This document shows, in pieces, positions 17,848 through 26,601 of a DNA stretch of 35,316 nt (its first letter is position 1; each line of letters begins with the position of its first letter). The notes beneath the pieces are model-generated. The model ran no database searches. It had not been told where the DNA came from and saw only the letters and a list, made by a program, of their open reading frames with translations. The stretch is from Candidatus Kapaibacterium sp. (GTDB lineage: Bacteria > Bacteroidota > Ignavibacteria > Kapaibacteriales > UBA4661), in contig JANYIG010000288.1 in the NCBI GenBank assembly GCA_025358765.1, positions 1 through 35,316 on the forward strand. Direction: 5' to 3'. Made by a program: the position numbers and the translations under genes.

Positions 17848-18417
17848 TTACGGGTTTTCTAATGTGCTAAACTTGTCCAATCGCTCGTACCATTCTTCGC
17901 TATATGCACGGATGAGCGCCTCTTTCACACTTTGATGGATTTTCACGTTCTGCTTTTTACCATTGTCAAGCGCAGGTTTGCACTCAGGAAATTCATCGTA
18001 ATACAGATACGGACCATTAAAATCTGCCACGCGAACGGGAAATAAATGGCACGAAATCGGCTTGCGGAAAGACAATGCACCTTCAAAATACGCCTTTTCA
18101 ATCGCACATTTTGCAATATCGCTGCCTTTTTCGTAATACACAAACACACAATCGTGGTCGTCAATGCAGCGTGTCGTAAAATCGCCTTCCGTGCCTTCCA
18201 CAGCGCCGTGTTCATGGATAATGGCTTTGCTACGGTCAGACAAGTACACGGATGCAGCTTTGATGGAATTATTTACCTCATCTACCTCAGAATCAAGCAC
18301 TGGTGCACCCTGCCCGCCCTTAACAGTGCAGCATGCTCCTTTGCATTTATTTAGGTCGCAGAGAAAGTGCGTGGAAGTGATGGATTCGTCGCCAAGAATA
18401 TTGTCAATAATAAACAT
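17848..18417 (-). CDS. DUF3109 family Cys-rich protein
   Basis: HFLCDLNKCKGACCTVKGGQGAPV, RCIDDHDCVFVYYEKG, KPISCHLFPVRV. Confidence 0.8.
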   Translation of the reverse strand: MFIIDNILGDESITSTHFLCDLNKCKGACCTVKGGQGAPVLDSEVDEVNNSIKAASVYLSDRSKAIIHEHGAVEGTEGDFTTRCIDDHDCVFVYYEKGSDIAKCAIEKAYFEGALSFRKPISCHLFPVRVADFNGPYLYYDEFPECKPALDNGKKQNVKIHQSVKEALIRAYSEEWYERLDKFSTLENP

Positions 18418-18464
18418 GCAAAATAAGCGATTTGAGTGTGTTCAGCGTCAAAAGTAAAAGCATT

Positions 18465-18974
18465 TTACGAGAGCAGCGAGTGTAACAGCCGAAGAACGTC
18501 TTGAAGTTCCCGCAAATCATCCTTTGTGAGTGAGCTATTCGTGGAAGCGTGATTGGATAACGTCTCTATAGCCGCGTGAATAGTTGTTGTTTGCACGTTC
18601 GCGGGTAGTATTGGTTCTGGTTCTATCGCTGGAATTAGCTCAACAATTTCTTCGGAACTCACTTCCATAGTTGCCGACTGCTCTGATTCCGACAACGGCT
18701 CTGTGTCTGGAGCATCCTCTATCTCAGGATGATAGGTTTTCATCATTTCCTTCGCACCCTCAATCGTGTAACGCTTCTCGCGAAGGAGTTTTTTGATGGT
18801 CTTGATGACATGAATATCTTTATCCGTGTATATACGGTTCCCCGCACGGTTTTTCTGTGGGCGTAGCTGCTCAAATTCCGTCTCCCAGTAACGCAGGACG
18901 TACTGTTCTTCATCAGCAAGGCGACTTACCTCGCTGATGGAATAATAGAGCCGTTTGATACTAGAATCTTTCAC
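18465..18974 (-). CDS. MerR-family transcriptional regulator
   Basis: KRLYYSISEVSRLADEEQYVLRYWETEFEQLRPQKNRAGNRIYTDKDIHVIKTIKKLLREKRYTIEGAKEMM. Confidence 0.9.
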   Translation of the reverse strand: MKDSSIKRLYYSISEVSRLADEEQYVLRYWETEFEQLRPQKNRAGNRIYTDKDIHVIKTIKKLLREKRYTIEGAKEMMKTYHPEIEDAPDTEPLSESEQSATMEVSSEEIVELIPAIEPEPILPANVQTTTIHAAIETLSNHASTNSSLTKDDLRELQDVLRLLHSLLS

Positions 18975-19168
18975 AAAGTAAAAGGACAGTTAAAGTGCGA
19001 GTTTCACAAAATTACATAACAAGTTACAAATATTAGAACTTACGACGAGGAAAACAAACTTCAAAATTGAAATTGCAGCAAATTGTCAATAAACCTTCAA
19101 AATGTGGGAATATTTTTATCCTGATTGGGTCGAGAAAATTCTTGCTCGTTATTTAGATTTAGTTTAAG

Positions 19169-19199
19169 TTTGTATAGTCTTTCAATACATTTACATTGT
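19169..19199 (+). promoter_or_regulatory. Candidate Bacteroidota-type promoter for feoA (TTTG-N19-TACATTGT)
   Basis: TTTG at 19169-19172, 19-nt spacer, TACATTGT at 19192-19199; feoA ATG at 19220. Confidence 0.5.
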
Positions 19200-19219
19200 A
19201 CCAACATTCTCGTACTACC

Positions 19220-19441
19220 ATGAACGAAATACCTGTCGGAAGCTCTGCGACCATCGTTGGTTACACCATTCACAACGCATTTACCGAGCGTTTGCGCGAA
19301 TTTGGATTGATTGAAGGAACTATTATCAAACTCCTCCGCAAAGCACCGTGGAACGGACCGATTGAAGTACAATATGGTCACTCGCAAATTGTTCTCCGCC
19401 CTGATGAACTCACGAATATTCAAGTAAAACGTATGATGTGA
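19220..19441 (+). CDS. feoA: FeoA-type ferrous iron transport protein
   Basis: MNEIPVGSSATIVGYTIHNAFTERLREFGLIEGTIIKLLRKAPWNGPIEVQYGHSQIVLRPDELTNIQV; directly upstream of feoB. Confidence 0.9.
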   Translation: MNEIPVGSSATIVGYTIHNAFTERLREFGLIEGTIIKLLRKAPWNGPIEVQYGHSQIVLRPDELTNIQVKRMM

Positions 19442-19493
19442 TTTTTTTGCGTCTTTCAATTGCGCCCACCCGCCAAAATCACACATAAAATGT

Positions 19494-21380
19494 ATGTCCG
19501 ACGAGTTGCCCCAGAACCCATCTCTTATTGCTCTTGTAGGAAGCCCAAACTGCGGCAAGTCCACAATATTTAACGCCCTTACTGGACTTCGTCAAAAAAT
19601 TGCCAATTTCCCCGGCGTTACCGTCGAACCCAAAACTGGAACCGTAAAACTTAGCGGTGAAACTTCAGTAACCCTCATTGATTTGCCTGGCATCTATAGC
19701 GCCACGCCTAAAACCCCCGATGAAGAATTAACTATTTCCGTACTCAAAGGTACACACGCGAATATCACGCAGCCTAATGCAGCGATATTCGTCGTGGAAG
19801 GTACAAACATCGAAAAAAGTCTATTCCTCTATGCACAGTATGCAAAACTCGCCGTACCGACGATTGTAGTCGTGACAATGATTGATGCAATCAAGGGGAG
19901 TGGTGGCGTATTAGACGACATTGAACTTGAGCGACAGCTTGGCGTTCCAGTGATTGGCGTAGTTGGACACAGAGGTATTGGCTTAGACGAAATCCGTGAA
20001 TATTTAGAATGCGGCGATTTTCAGCCGCCACTTTTGGCAGATAATCAGGTATTCACCGGAAAATCCACAATCGAAGACCAACACCTCTGGGCGCGAGAAG
20101 TGGCGCGTGAGGTAGCACGTCTGCCCGAAATGGATTCCTTCACGCGCCGCTTTGATGCTGTGCTGCTGCACCCTGTCGTTGGACCGCTCGTATTCTTGCT
20201 CGTGATGCTTATATTCTTTCAATCAATCTTCACGTGGGCAACCCCGCTCATGGACGGTATTGAAGCAGGGTTCACAGGACTTCGTGGGTATGTGGAGGGT
20301 ATTGTTCCGGCGGGCATTGTGCAAAGTTTCCTCAGTAAAGGCATGATTGCGGGTGTTGGTGCGGTGGTGGTCTTTTTGCCGCAGATTATTATTCTTACGC
20401 TCTTTATCTCCTTGCTCGAGGATTTTGGCTATCTCTCGCGGGCAGCATTTTTGGTAGATAGAATCATGGGTGTATTTGGCTTGCAGGGGCGCTCATTCGT
20501 ACCGCTATTGGGGTCGTTTGCGTGTGCCATTCCGGGCATTATGTCGGCACGCATTATTCCCTCCGAAAAAGACCGTCTGACGACGATTCTCATTGCGCCG
20601 TTAATGACCTGCTCGGCGCGTTTACCCGTCTATATATTACTTATCACCGCCTTTGTGCCAAACTCGCTTGTATGGGGCTTTTTGAGCCTACAAGGATTCG
20701 TACTGATGGGTTTATATATAATCGCGGCGCTGTCAGGACTTGTTATCGGGAAAATCTTCAAAAGTACACTGTTCAAAGGCTCGAAACTACCCTTTCTGAT
20801 GGAGCTGCCGCCATACCGCTTTCCGGCAGCGCAAAACGTGTTCCTGACCGCATTCAATCGTACGAAGGCGTTTCTGACTTCCGCAGGAACGACGATTCTC
20901 TTCCTTTCGATTATCCTTTGGGCGATGGCAGAATTTCCGCGATTTGAAGCCCCTCAAAATGCTTCAACAGCCGATATTGAACGTCTTCAGCTTGAACACT
21001 CCGCACTTGGTATGATTGGCACAACGATTCAGCCTGTTTTTGCGCCTCTTGGCTTCGACTGGAAAGTGACAATTGGCGTTCTGAGCAGCTTTGCAGCCCG
21101 TGAAACGTTTGTGTCGGTGATGGGGCAAATGTATAGCGTGGATGTGTCAGAAAACAATGAGAGCCTTCGCGTTGTGCTTCAACGTTCAATAACGCTTCCC
21201 GCAGCCCTTTCCATTATTGCGTTTTATGTGTATGCACTGCAATGTATGTCCACGATTGCAATCATAAAGCGTGAAACTGGTTCATGGAAATATCCTGCCT
21301 TTGCGTTTGCCTACACGCTATTGCTCGCCTACGGTGCAGCGCTTGCCACATATCATGTAGGACTCCTCCTCACTTCTTGA
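19494..21380 (+). CDS. feoB: Ferrous iron transport protein B
   Basis: G1 GSPNCGKST, LTGLRQKIANFPGVTVEPKTG, G3 DLPGIYS, LGSFACAIPGIMSAR, LIAPLMTCSARLPVYILL; multiple TM segments. Confidence 0.95.
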   Translation: MSDELPQNPSLIALVGSPNCGKSTIFNALTGLRQKIANFPGVTVEPKTGTVKLSGETSVTLIDLPGIYSATPKTPDEELTISVLKGTHANITQPNAAIFVVEGTNIEKSLFLYAQYAKLAVPTIVVVTMIDAIKGSGGVLDDIELERQLGVPVIGVVGHRGIGLDEIREYLECGDFQPPLLADNQVFTGKSTIEDQHLWAREVAREVARLPEMDSFTRRFDAVLLHPVVGPLVFLLVMLIFFQSIFTWATPLMDGIEAGFTGLRGYVEGIVPAGIVQSFLSKGMIAGVGAVVVFLPQIIILTLFISLLEDFGYLSRAAFLVDRIMGVFGLQGRSFVPLLGSFACAIPGIMSARIIPSEKDRLTTILIAPLMTCSARLPVYILLITAFVPNSLVWGFLSLQGFVLMGLYIIAALSGLVIGKIFKSTLFKGSKLPFLMELPPYRFPAAQNVFLTAFNRTKAFLTSAGTTILFLSIILWAMAEFPRFEAPQNASTADIERLQLEHSALGMIGTTIQPVFAPLGFDWKVTIGVLSSFAARETFVSVMGQMYSVDVSENNESLRVVLQRSITLPAALSIIAFYVYALQCMSTIAIIKRETGSWKYPAFAFAYTLLLAYGAALATYHVGLLLTS

Positions 21381-21418
21381 AGTTATTTTTTCTACGGGTT
21401 GGGATTTTGACGAGAAAT

Positions 21419-22945
21419 TTAAAACGGCGCAGAATCTCTACCGTATCCGGCAGTGCCGTCGAAATTTGAGATACTACCTGCATAGTCTGGCGGTGCTTCC
21501 ATACCGAAGGCAAGATTTTCAAATCGGGCGTAATTTTTGATGTAACTCACGCGTACCGTGCCGATGGGACCGTTACGCTGCTTGCCAATAATGAGTTCGG
21601 CGGTGTTTTCGGTAGGAGAGCCATCATCGTATGTTGTGATTTCATAGTGTTCTGGGCGGGTAATAAACATGACCACATCTGCATCCTGCTCAATAGAGCC
21701 GGATTCGCGTAGATCAGACAGCATCGGGCGTTTGTCTGAACGGGATTCCACGGAACGATTCAGCTGCGAAAGTGCCACCACAGGCACGTCAATTTCTTTG
21801 GCAAGTTGCTTGAGCGAACGGGAAATCTGGGAAATCTCTCGCTCACGGCTTTCAGCCTTCGCGCCGTGCATAAGCTGGAGATAATCCACCATAATAAGCC
21901 CGATATTGCGTTCTGCTTTTAGGCGGCGACATTTTGCACGGAGTTCCATAATAGAAAGCGACGCACTGTCATCAATAAAAATCGGCGCTTTAGCCAGTTT
22001 GTCCATTTTCTGTGCCAACTGCGGAAATTCGTCATCCGCTATACGTCCTTGAAAGATATGCTGGGCATTTACGCGAGCTTCGGCACTCAGAAGTCGCACC
22101 GTTAGTTGTACAGCAGTCATTTCAATTGAGAAAAAAGCTACAGGGACACCACTTTCTACCGCCGCATTGCGGGCAATGCTCAACGCCAAAGCAGTTTTCC
22201 CCATTGACGGTCTGGCAGCAATAATGACCAAATCCGATTTCCGCAACCCGCCGAGCATTTCGTCGAGCTTCAAATAGCCAGTGGGTACACCAATGAAACT
22301 ATTTTTATTGCCGCTTGCCATCTGCGCCAGCATCTGAAAGGTTTCTTTAGCAAGCCTGTCCATTCCCACATAACTCTTGCGGAGGCGTTTTTCGGCAATC
22401 TCGAAAATCATACTTTCTGCGGTATCAATCTCTTCCAGCGCATCTGTCGTGCTGTCATAGGAACGTTCCAAAATGAGAGATGCTGATTGAATAAGCATTC
22501 GCTTCAAGTGGTGTTCCTGCACGATGCGGGCATACTGCTCTACATTTGCAGCCGAGGGCGTACGAGCATTGATTTCCGAAAGGTAATAACTGCCGCCGAT
22601 GACTTTTAGCATGTCGAAGCGCATCAGTTCTTCGCTCAACGAGATAATATCAATCGTAATGCTCCGCTCGAACATCGCAAGCATAGTTTCATAGACCTTA
22701 CGATGAGCTTCTTTATAGAACGCATCGGCTTCTAAAATTTCAATTACTTTGCTGAGCGCTGTGCGGTCAAGCATGATAGCACCCAACACTGCCATTTCCG
22801 CATCATGGGAATGCGGTGGAACCTTGTCACCCATACCCGCAAGCTGGATAACCTGTGCAGCACGAGCAGGAGAGCCGCCTTTGACGACTTTCGAGTAGAA
22901 CACGTCGCCGGCGTATTCGTTATCTTTCACGAAATTGGATGCCAC
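21419..22945 (-). CDS. dnaB: Replicative DNA helicase
   Basis: PPHSHDAEMAVLGAIMLD, IIAARPSMGKTALALSIARNAA, SIEMTAVQLTVRLLSAEA, IMVDYLQLM, ALSQLNRSVESRSDKRPMLSDLRESGSIEQDADVVMFI; no intein seen. Confidence 0.97.
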   Translation of the reverse strand: MASNFVKDNEYAGDVFYSKVVKGGSPARAAQVIQLAGMGDKVPPHSHDAEMAVLGAIMLDRTALSKVIEILEADAFYKEAHRKVYETMLAMFERSITIDIISLSEELMRFDMLKVIGGSYYLSEINARTPSAANVEQYARIVQEHHLKRMLIQSASLILERSYDSTTDALEEIDTAESMIFEIAEKRLRKSYVGMDRLAKETFQMLAQMASGNKNSFIGVPTGYLKLDEMLGGLRKSDLVIIAARPSMGKTALALSIARNAAVESGVPVAFFSIEMTAVQLTVRLLSAEARVNAQHIFQGRIADDEFPQLAQKMDKLAKAPIFIDDSASLSIMELRAKCRRLKAERNIGLIMVDYLQLMHGAKAESREREISQISRSLKQLAKEIDVPVVALSQLNRSVESRSDKRPMLSDLRESGSIEQDADVVMFITRPEHYEITTYDDGSPTENTAELIIGKQRNGPIGTVRVSYIKNYARFENLAFGMEAPPDYAGSISNFDGTAGYGRDSAPF

Positions 22946-23056
22946 AGTGGTTGAATGTTAAGAAATTAAGAATTGATACTCCAAAAGCGGGAACAACGTT
23001 GCACAGCAATAATACGAAAAAAATGCTGATTAGCCGTTCATTTCGTTTTCCAGTTC

Positions 23057-23143
23057 TTATACACAGGATTTTCAACGAAATGAGGTAATTTATCCACAGG
23101 GTTTTCCACATTTCCACGCAAAAGTCGTACCAAATGTGGATTA
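23057..23143. promoter_or_regulatory. DnaA-box-like cluster upstream of dnaB
   Basis: TTATACACA 23057-23065, TTATCCACA 23090-23098, TTTTCCACA 23102-23110 (1 mismatch), TGTGGATTA 23135-23143 (reverse strand TAATCCACA, 1 mismatch) versus TTATNCACA. Confidence 0.6.
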
Positions 23144-23158
23144 CGTGATTCTTTAGGA

Positions 23159-24007
23159 TTACTCGAACACAATAGTTTTGTTGCCGTTGAGGAAAACTCG
23201 GTCTTCAAGAACGAGTTTAAGCGCTTTAGCGAGGACGACTTTTTCAACATCGCGTCCTGCTTGCGCCATCGAAGCGGGCGTATCGGCATGGCTAACGGGG
23301 ATGACACCCTGTGCTATAATAGGTCCTTCGTCGAGCGTGTCCGTCACAAAATGAGACGTCGCACCGATAAATTTCACGCCCCGTTCAAATGCTTGACGAT
23401 ACGGGCTTGCACCGATGAAAGCCGGAAGTAACGAATGATGAATATTAATAAGACGGTTGGCATAACGAGCGGTCAAATCCGACGACAACACGCGCATATA
23501 TCGTGCAAGCACTATAAAATCTGGTGTGTAGCCGCCGAGAACCTTTAAAAGTGCTTTTTCATGGTCTTCACGATTCAAACCTTCGTGGCTTACAACATGA
23601 AAGGGAATATCAAATTTTTCCACAAGCGGACGCAAAACATCGTGGTTCGCAACCACAGCAACGATGCGGGCATTGAGTTCGCCAAAGACACTACGCGTTA
23701 TTAGATCGGCAAGACAATGATGCTCCTTCGTAGCCATTACGAGCAAATTGCGTTTGTACGTGTCCGAAAGGCGCACAGTTGCTCCTTCAGGCAAAATTTC
23801 GAGGAGTTCTTGTTGTAGCAATGAACGATTAGGTTGCCCCGTAAATTCTGTTCGCATAAAAAACTGCCCGTTATTGGCATCCACGAATTCTTGATTACCC
23901 AATACGTTGAAGTCATTGCGGTATAGAACGCCTGTAATCTTGTGTACAAGCCCTTTTTCATCGGGACAGTCTATGAGGAGTATGTATTTTTCTTCGTTCA
24001 TTGCCAT
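23159..24007 (-). CDS. purU: Formyltetrahydrofolate deformylase
   Basis: ILLIDCPDEKGLVHKITGVLYRNDFNVLGNQEFVD (ACT-like), FMRTEF, VVANHDVLRPLVEKFDIPFHVV, ARYMRVLSSDLTARYANRLINIHHSLLPAFIGASPYRQAFERGVKFIGATSHFVTDTLDEGPII. Start placed at VMAMNEEKY; the ORF track extends into metG. Confidence 0.95.
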   Translation of the reverse strand: MAMNEEKYILLIDCPDEKGLVHKITGVLYRNDFNVLGNQEFVDANNGQFFMRTEFTGQPNRSLLQQELLEILPEGATVRLSDTYKRNLLVMATKEHHCLADLITRSVFGELNARIVAVVANHDVLRPLVEKFDIPFHVVSHEGLNREDHEKALLKVLGGYTPDFIVLARYMRVLSSDLTARYANRLINIHHSLLPAFIGASPYRQAFERGVKFIGATSHFVTDTLDEGPIIAQGVIPVSHADTPASMAQAGRDVEKVVLAKALKLVLEDRVFLNGNKTIVFE

Positions 24008-24026
24008 AACGTACGTGGTCGTTTGA

Positions 24027-26318
24027 TTACCGCACTTCCGCACCAGCTTCGATGCCATCTTTTTCGGGAGTAACGAGCGACAGTGAGCCATCGGGCATAG
24101 TTGCAGCAAGGAGCATTCCCTGTGATTCATGCCCCATAAGTTTTGCAGGCTTCAGATTCACCACCACTGTGACCACTTTACCAACCATTTCCTCTGGCGT
24201 GTAGTATTTGCCAATGCCAGCAAGGATTTGACGCTGCTCCGTACCAATGTCCACCTGAAGTTTTAAAAGTTTATCGGATTTCGGAATACGCTCGGCAGCA
24301 AGAATCTTGCCCGTGCGAAGTTGCACGTGTTTAAAGTCATCAATTGAAATCAAGGAACCTGGGGTTTCATCACTCGATTGCTTCAGGCTTGGTGTCTCAG
24401 ACATAGGGCTTGATTCTTGCGAGGAGGAATTTGAAATTTGAGCAGTATCACTTGCAGCCGAAGAACCTAATTTCGCAACTTGGCGAGCAATCACATCATC
24501 CTCAATTTTCGAGAATAAAATCTTCGGTTCGCGTAAGACGGAGCCTTCGGCAAGATGCGGCAATGCGAGTGTTTTCCAAGCGTTTACAAATATTACTTTC
24601 TCATGTACATTCGGAATATTCAGAAGCTCCAATATCGCCTCTGCTGTTTTCGGCAGCACCGGCGAAAACGCAAAGCCAAGCGTCCGAATAAGCTGCGAAG
24701 AGACATACAGCGCCTTTGCACACTCGTCCGATGCTTCTTTGATGGATTTCCAGGGAGCGCTGTCATTAAAATATTTGTTCGCAGCACGGGCAATATTCAT
24801 GGTTTCCGAAACGGCATCGCGGAAGCGGAATGTGCGGTAATTCGCCTCAACCTTCTTCAAACTCAACACTATTGATGCAATCACACGCACGTCCTCCTCT
24901 GTGAAATAATGCAGATATTTGGCATGTAGTGCCTCGACAGCTTTGTCTGGCATGTTGAACGTCTGAACAGACATATCCTCCACAAGTAGCTTCCATGCTT
25001 CCGGTAACTTTTTTAGGCGTTGCGGTAATGTGGGGACTTTACCCTCGAAATTTTTGTGGATGAATTGGGCAGCACGATTCACAAAGTTGCCTAAAATAGC
25101 GCCGAGTTCGTTGTTCACACGGGCTTGAAAATCGCGCCACGTGAAGTCTGCATCCTTTGTTTCGGGCATATTCATTGCCAATGCGTAACGCAAAGCGTCC
25201 ACGTGCTGCGGCTCCGGGAACTCAGCAAAATAATCCTTCAAGTCAATCGCCCAGTTGCGAGATTTCGAGAATTTTTCGCCTTCAAGATTCAAAAACTCGT
25301 TTGCGGGGATATTCGTCGGAAGCACGTAATTTCCTTTAGCGTAGAGCATTGACGGAAACATAATCGCATGAAAAACGATATTATCTTTACCCAAAAATGC
25401 TACATACTCTTTGCCTGCTTCTTCCTGCGAGATGCCCACAGCGGCATTCAAAACACCCTCTGGAGAGATCTGCCACCAGTCTTTCCAAGCCTCCGGCGTA
25501 CCTTGCGCCTTTGCCCATTCTTTTGTGGCAGAAATATAGCCCAACACCGCATCAAACCAAACGTAGATAACCTTTCCCTTCGCACGTTCGAGCGGCACGG
25601 GTACGCCCCAGGTTAGGTCACGAGTAATAGCACGATCTCCAAGCCCTTGATTGAGCCATGAGCGTGTTTGCTGCACAACATTGTCTTTCCACGTGGCTTC
25701 TTTACTTGCGATATAATCTTCAAGCATTTGCTGAAAATCACCCAACTTGAAGTACCAATGCGTAGTATTCCGTACAATAGGTGTCTTGCCCGTGACAAGG
25801 CTGCGCGGGCTTTTGAGGTCGAGCTGATTGTAATACGCACCGCAATTATCGCATTGGTCGCCACGCGCCTTGTCATAACCACAGTTGGGGCAAATTCCTT
25901 CCACATAGCGGTCGGGCAAGAACATTTGTGCTTCTTCGTCATAAAACTGTGCTTCTTCCTTTTCCGCCATATACCCTTTTTCCAGCAAGTCTGTAAAAAA
26001 CTCCTGTGTGGTTTCGATATGTACGGGAAGCGAAGTGCGTGAATAAATATCAAAACTCATGGCAAACTTTTGGAGAGCTTCAAAGTTTGCGGCATGGTAT
26101 TTGTCGGTAAGTTGTTGTGGTGTAACGTGTTCTTTTTCGGCGGCAATAGAAATTGCGACCCCATACTCGTCCGACCCGCAGACATAGAGCACCTTATCGC
26201 CTGCAAGCCGCAGAAAACGAGTATAGAGGTCAGCCGGTAAGAAGGAACCCGCTGTGTGACCAAGATGGAGATAACCGTTTGAGTACGGAAGCGCTGATGT
26301 GACTAACGTTTGTTTCAT
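24027..26318 (-). CDS. metG: Methionyl-tRNA synthetase with C-terminal tRNA-binding domain
   Basis: ALPYSNGYLHLGHTAGSFLPADLYTRFLRLAGDKVLYVCGSDEYG; zinc-knuckle Cys residues CPNCGYDKARGDQCDNCGA; KFSKS motif; C-terminal DFKHVQLRTGKILAAERIPKSDKLLKLQVDIG. Start MKQTLV at 26318. Confidence 0.97.
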   Translation of the reverse strand: MKQTLVTSALPYSNGYLHLGHTAGSFLPADLYTRFLRLAGDKVLYVCGSDEYGVAISIAAEKEHVTPQQLTDKYHAANFEALQKFAMSFDIYSRTSLPVHIETTQEFFTDLLEKGYMAEKEEAQFYDEEAQMFLPDRYVEGICPNCGYDKARGDQCDNCGAYYNQLDLKSPRSLVTGKTPIVRNTTHWYFKLGDFQQMLEDYIASKEATWKDNVVQQTRSWLNQGLGDRAITRDLTWGVPVPLERAKGKVIYVWFDAVLGYISATKEWAKAQGTPEAWKDWWQISPEGVLNAAVGISQEEAGKEYVAFLGKDNIVFHAIMFPSMLYAKGNYVLPTNIPANEFLNLEGEKFSKSRNWAIDLKDYFAEFPEPQHVDALRYALAMNMPETKDADFTWRDFQARVNNELGAILGNFVNRAAQFIHKNFEGKVPTLPQRLKKLPEAWKLLVEDMSVQTFNMPDKAVEALHAKYLHYFTEEDVRVIASIVLSLKKVEANYRTFRFRDAVSETMNIARAANKYFNDSAPWKSIKEASDECAKALYVSSQLIRTLGFAFSPVLPKTAEAILELLNIPNVHEKVIFVNAWKTLALPHLAEGSVLREPKILFSKIEDDVIARQVAKLGSSAASDTAQISNSSSQESSPMSETPSLKQSSDETPGSLISIDDFKHVQLRTGKILAAERIPKSDKLLKLQVDIGTEQRQILAGIGKYYTPEEMVGKVVTVVVNLKPAKLMGHESQGMLLAATMPDGSLSLVTPEKDGIEAGAEVR

Positions 26319-26353
26319 AAGTAGCATTAAATGACAAATTCAGAACAAGACAA

Positions 26354-26385
26354 CGAAAATACGGAACTCTATAGCGTCCTAACAA
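26354..26385 (-). promoter_or_regulatory. Candidate promoter for metG (TTGT-N20-TATTTTCG on minus strand)
   Basis: Plus-strand CGAAAATA 26354-26361 and ACAA 26382-26385 with 20-nt spacing; resembles the Bacteroidota -7/-33 pattern. Confidence 0.3.
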
Positions 26386-26503
26386 GAAAAAACATCAACG
26401 TCCAAAGTCCTCAAAAAAACCAGCATCCATGATAAACTCTAACACTTTGCAATGTAATATCTTATGACGATTGAATGACAAAAAATTCATAAAGCAAAAT
26501 GCG

Positions 26504-26535
26504 TTTGGACAGTTAGCAAGGAAGTCTTATATTTC
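26504..26535 (+). promoter_or_regulatory. Candidate Bacteroidota-type promoter for the LysM/transglycosylase gene (TTTG-N20-TATATTTC)
   Basis: TTTG 26504-26507, 20-nt spacer, TATATTTC 26528-26535, upstream of the CDS at 26602. Confidence 0.4.
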
Positions 26536-26601
26536 GAGCCTTTTTGGAGAGTTCTTTTCTACGTAATTCGTATATTTCACAACCTTTTAACGAAGACTGG
26601 T

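Noticed and set aside
19097-19564. 155-aa minus-strand ORF
   Set aside because: Overlaps feoA antisense and the feoA promoter region; no family resemblance.
22920-23307. Two minus-strand ORFs (65 and 89 aa) around the dnaB upstream region
   Set aside because: The first overlaps the dnaB start and the intergenic region, the second overlaps the purU 3' end out of frame; neither looks like a real protein.
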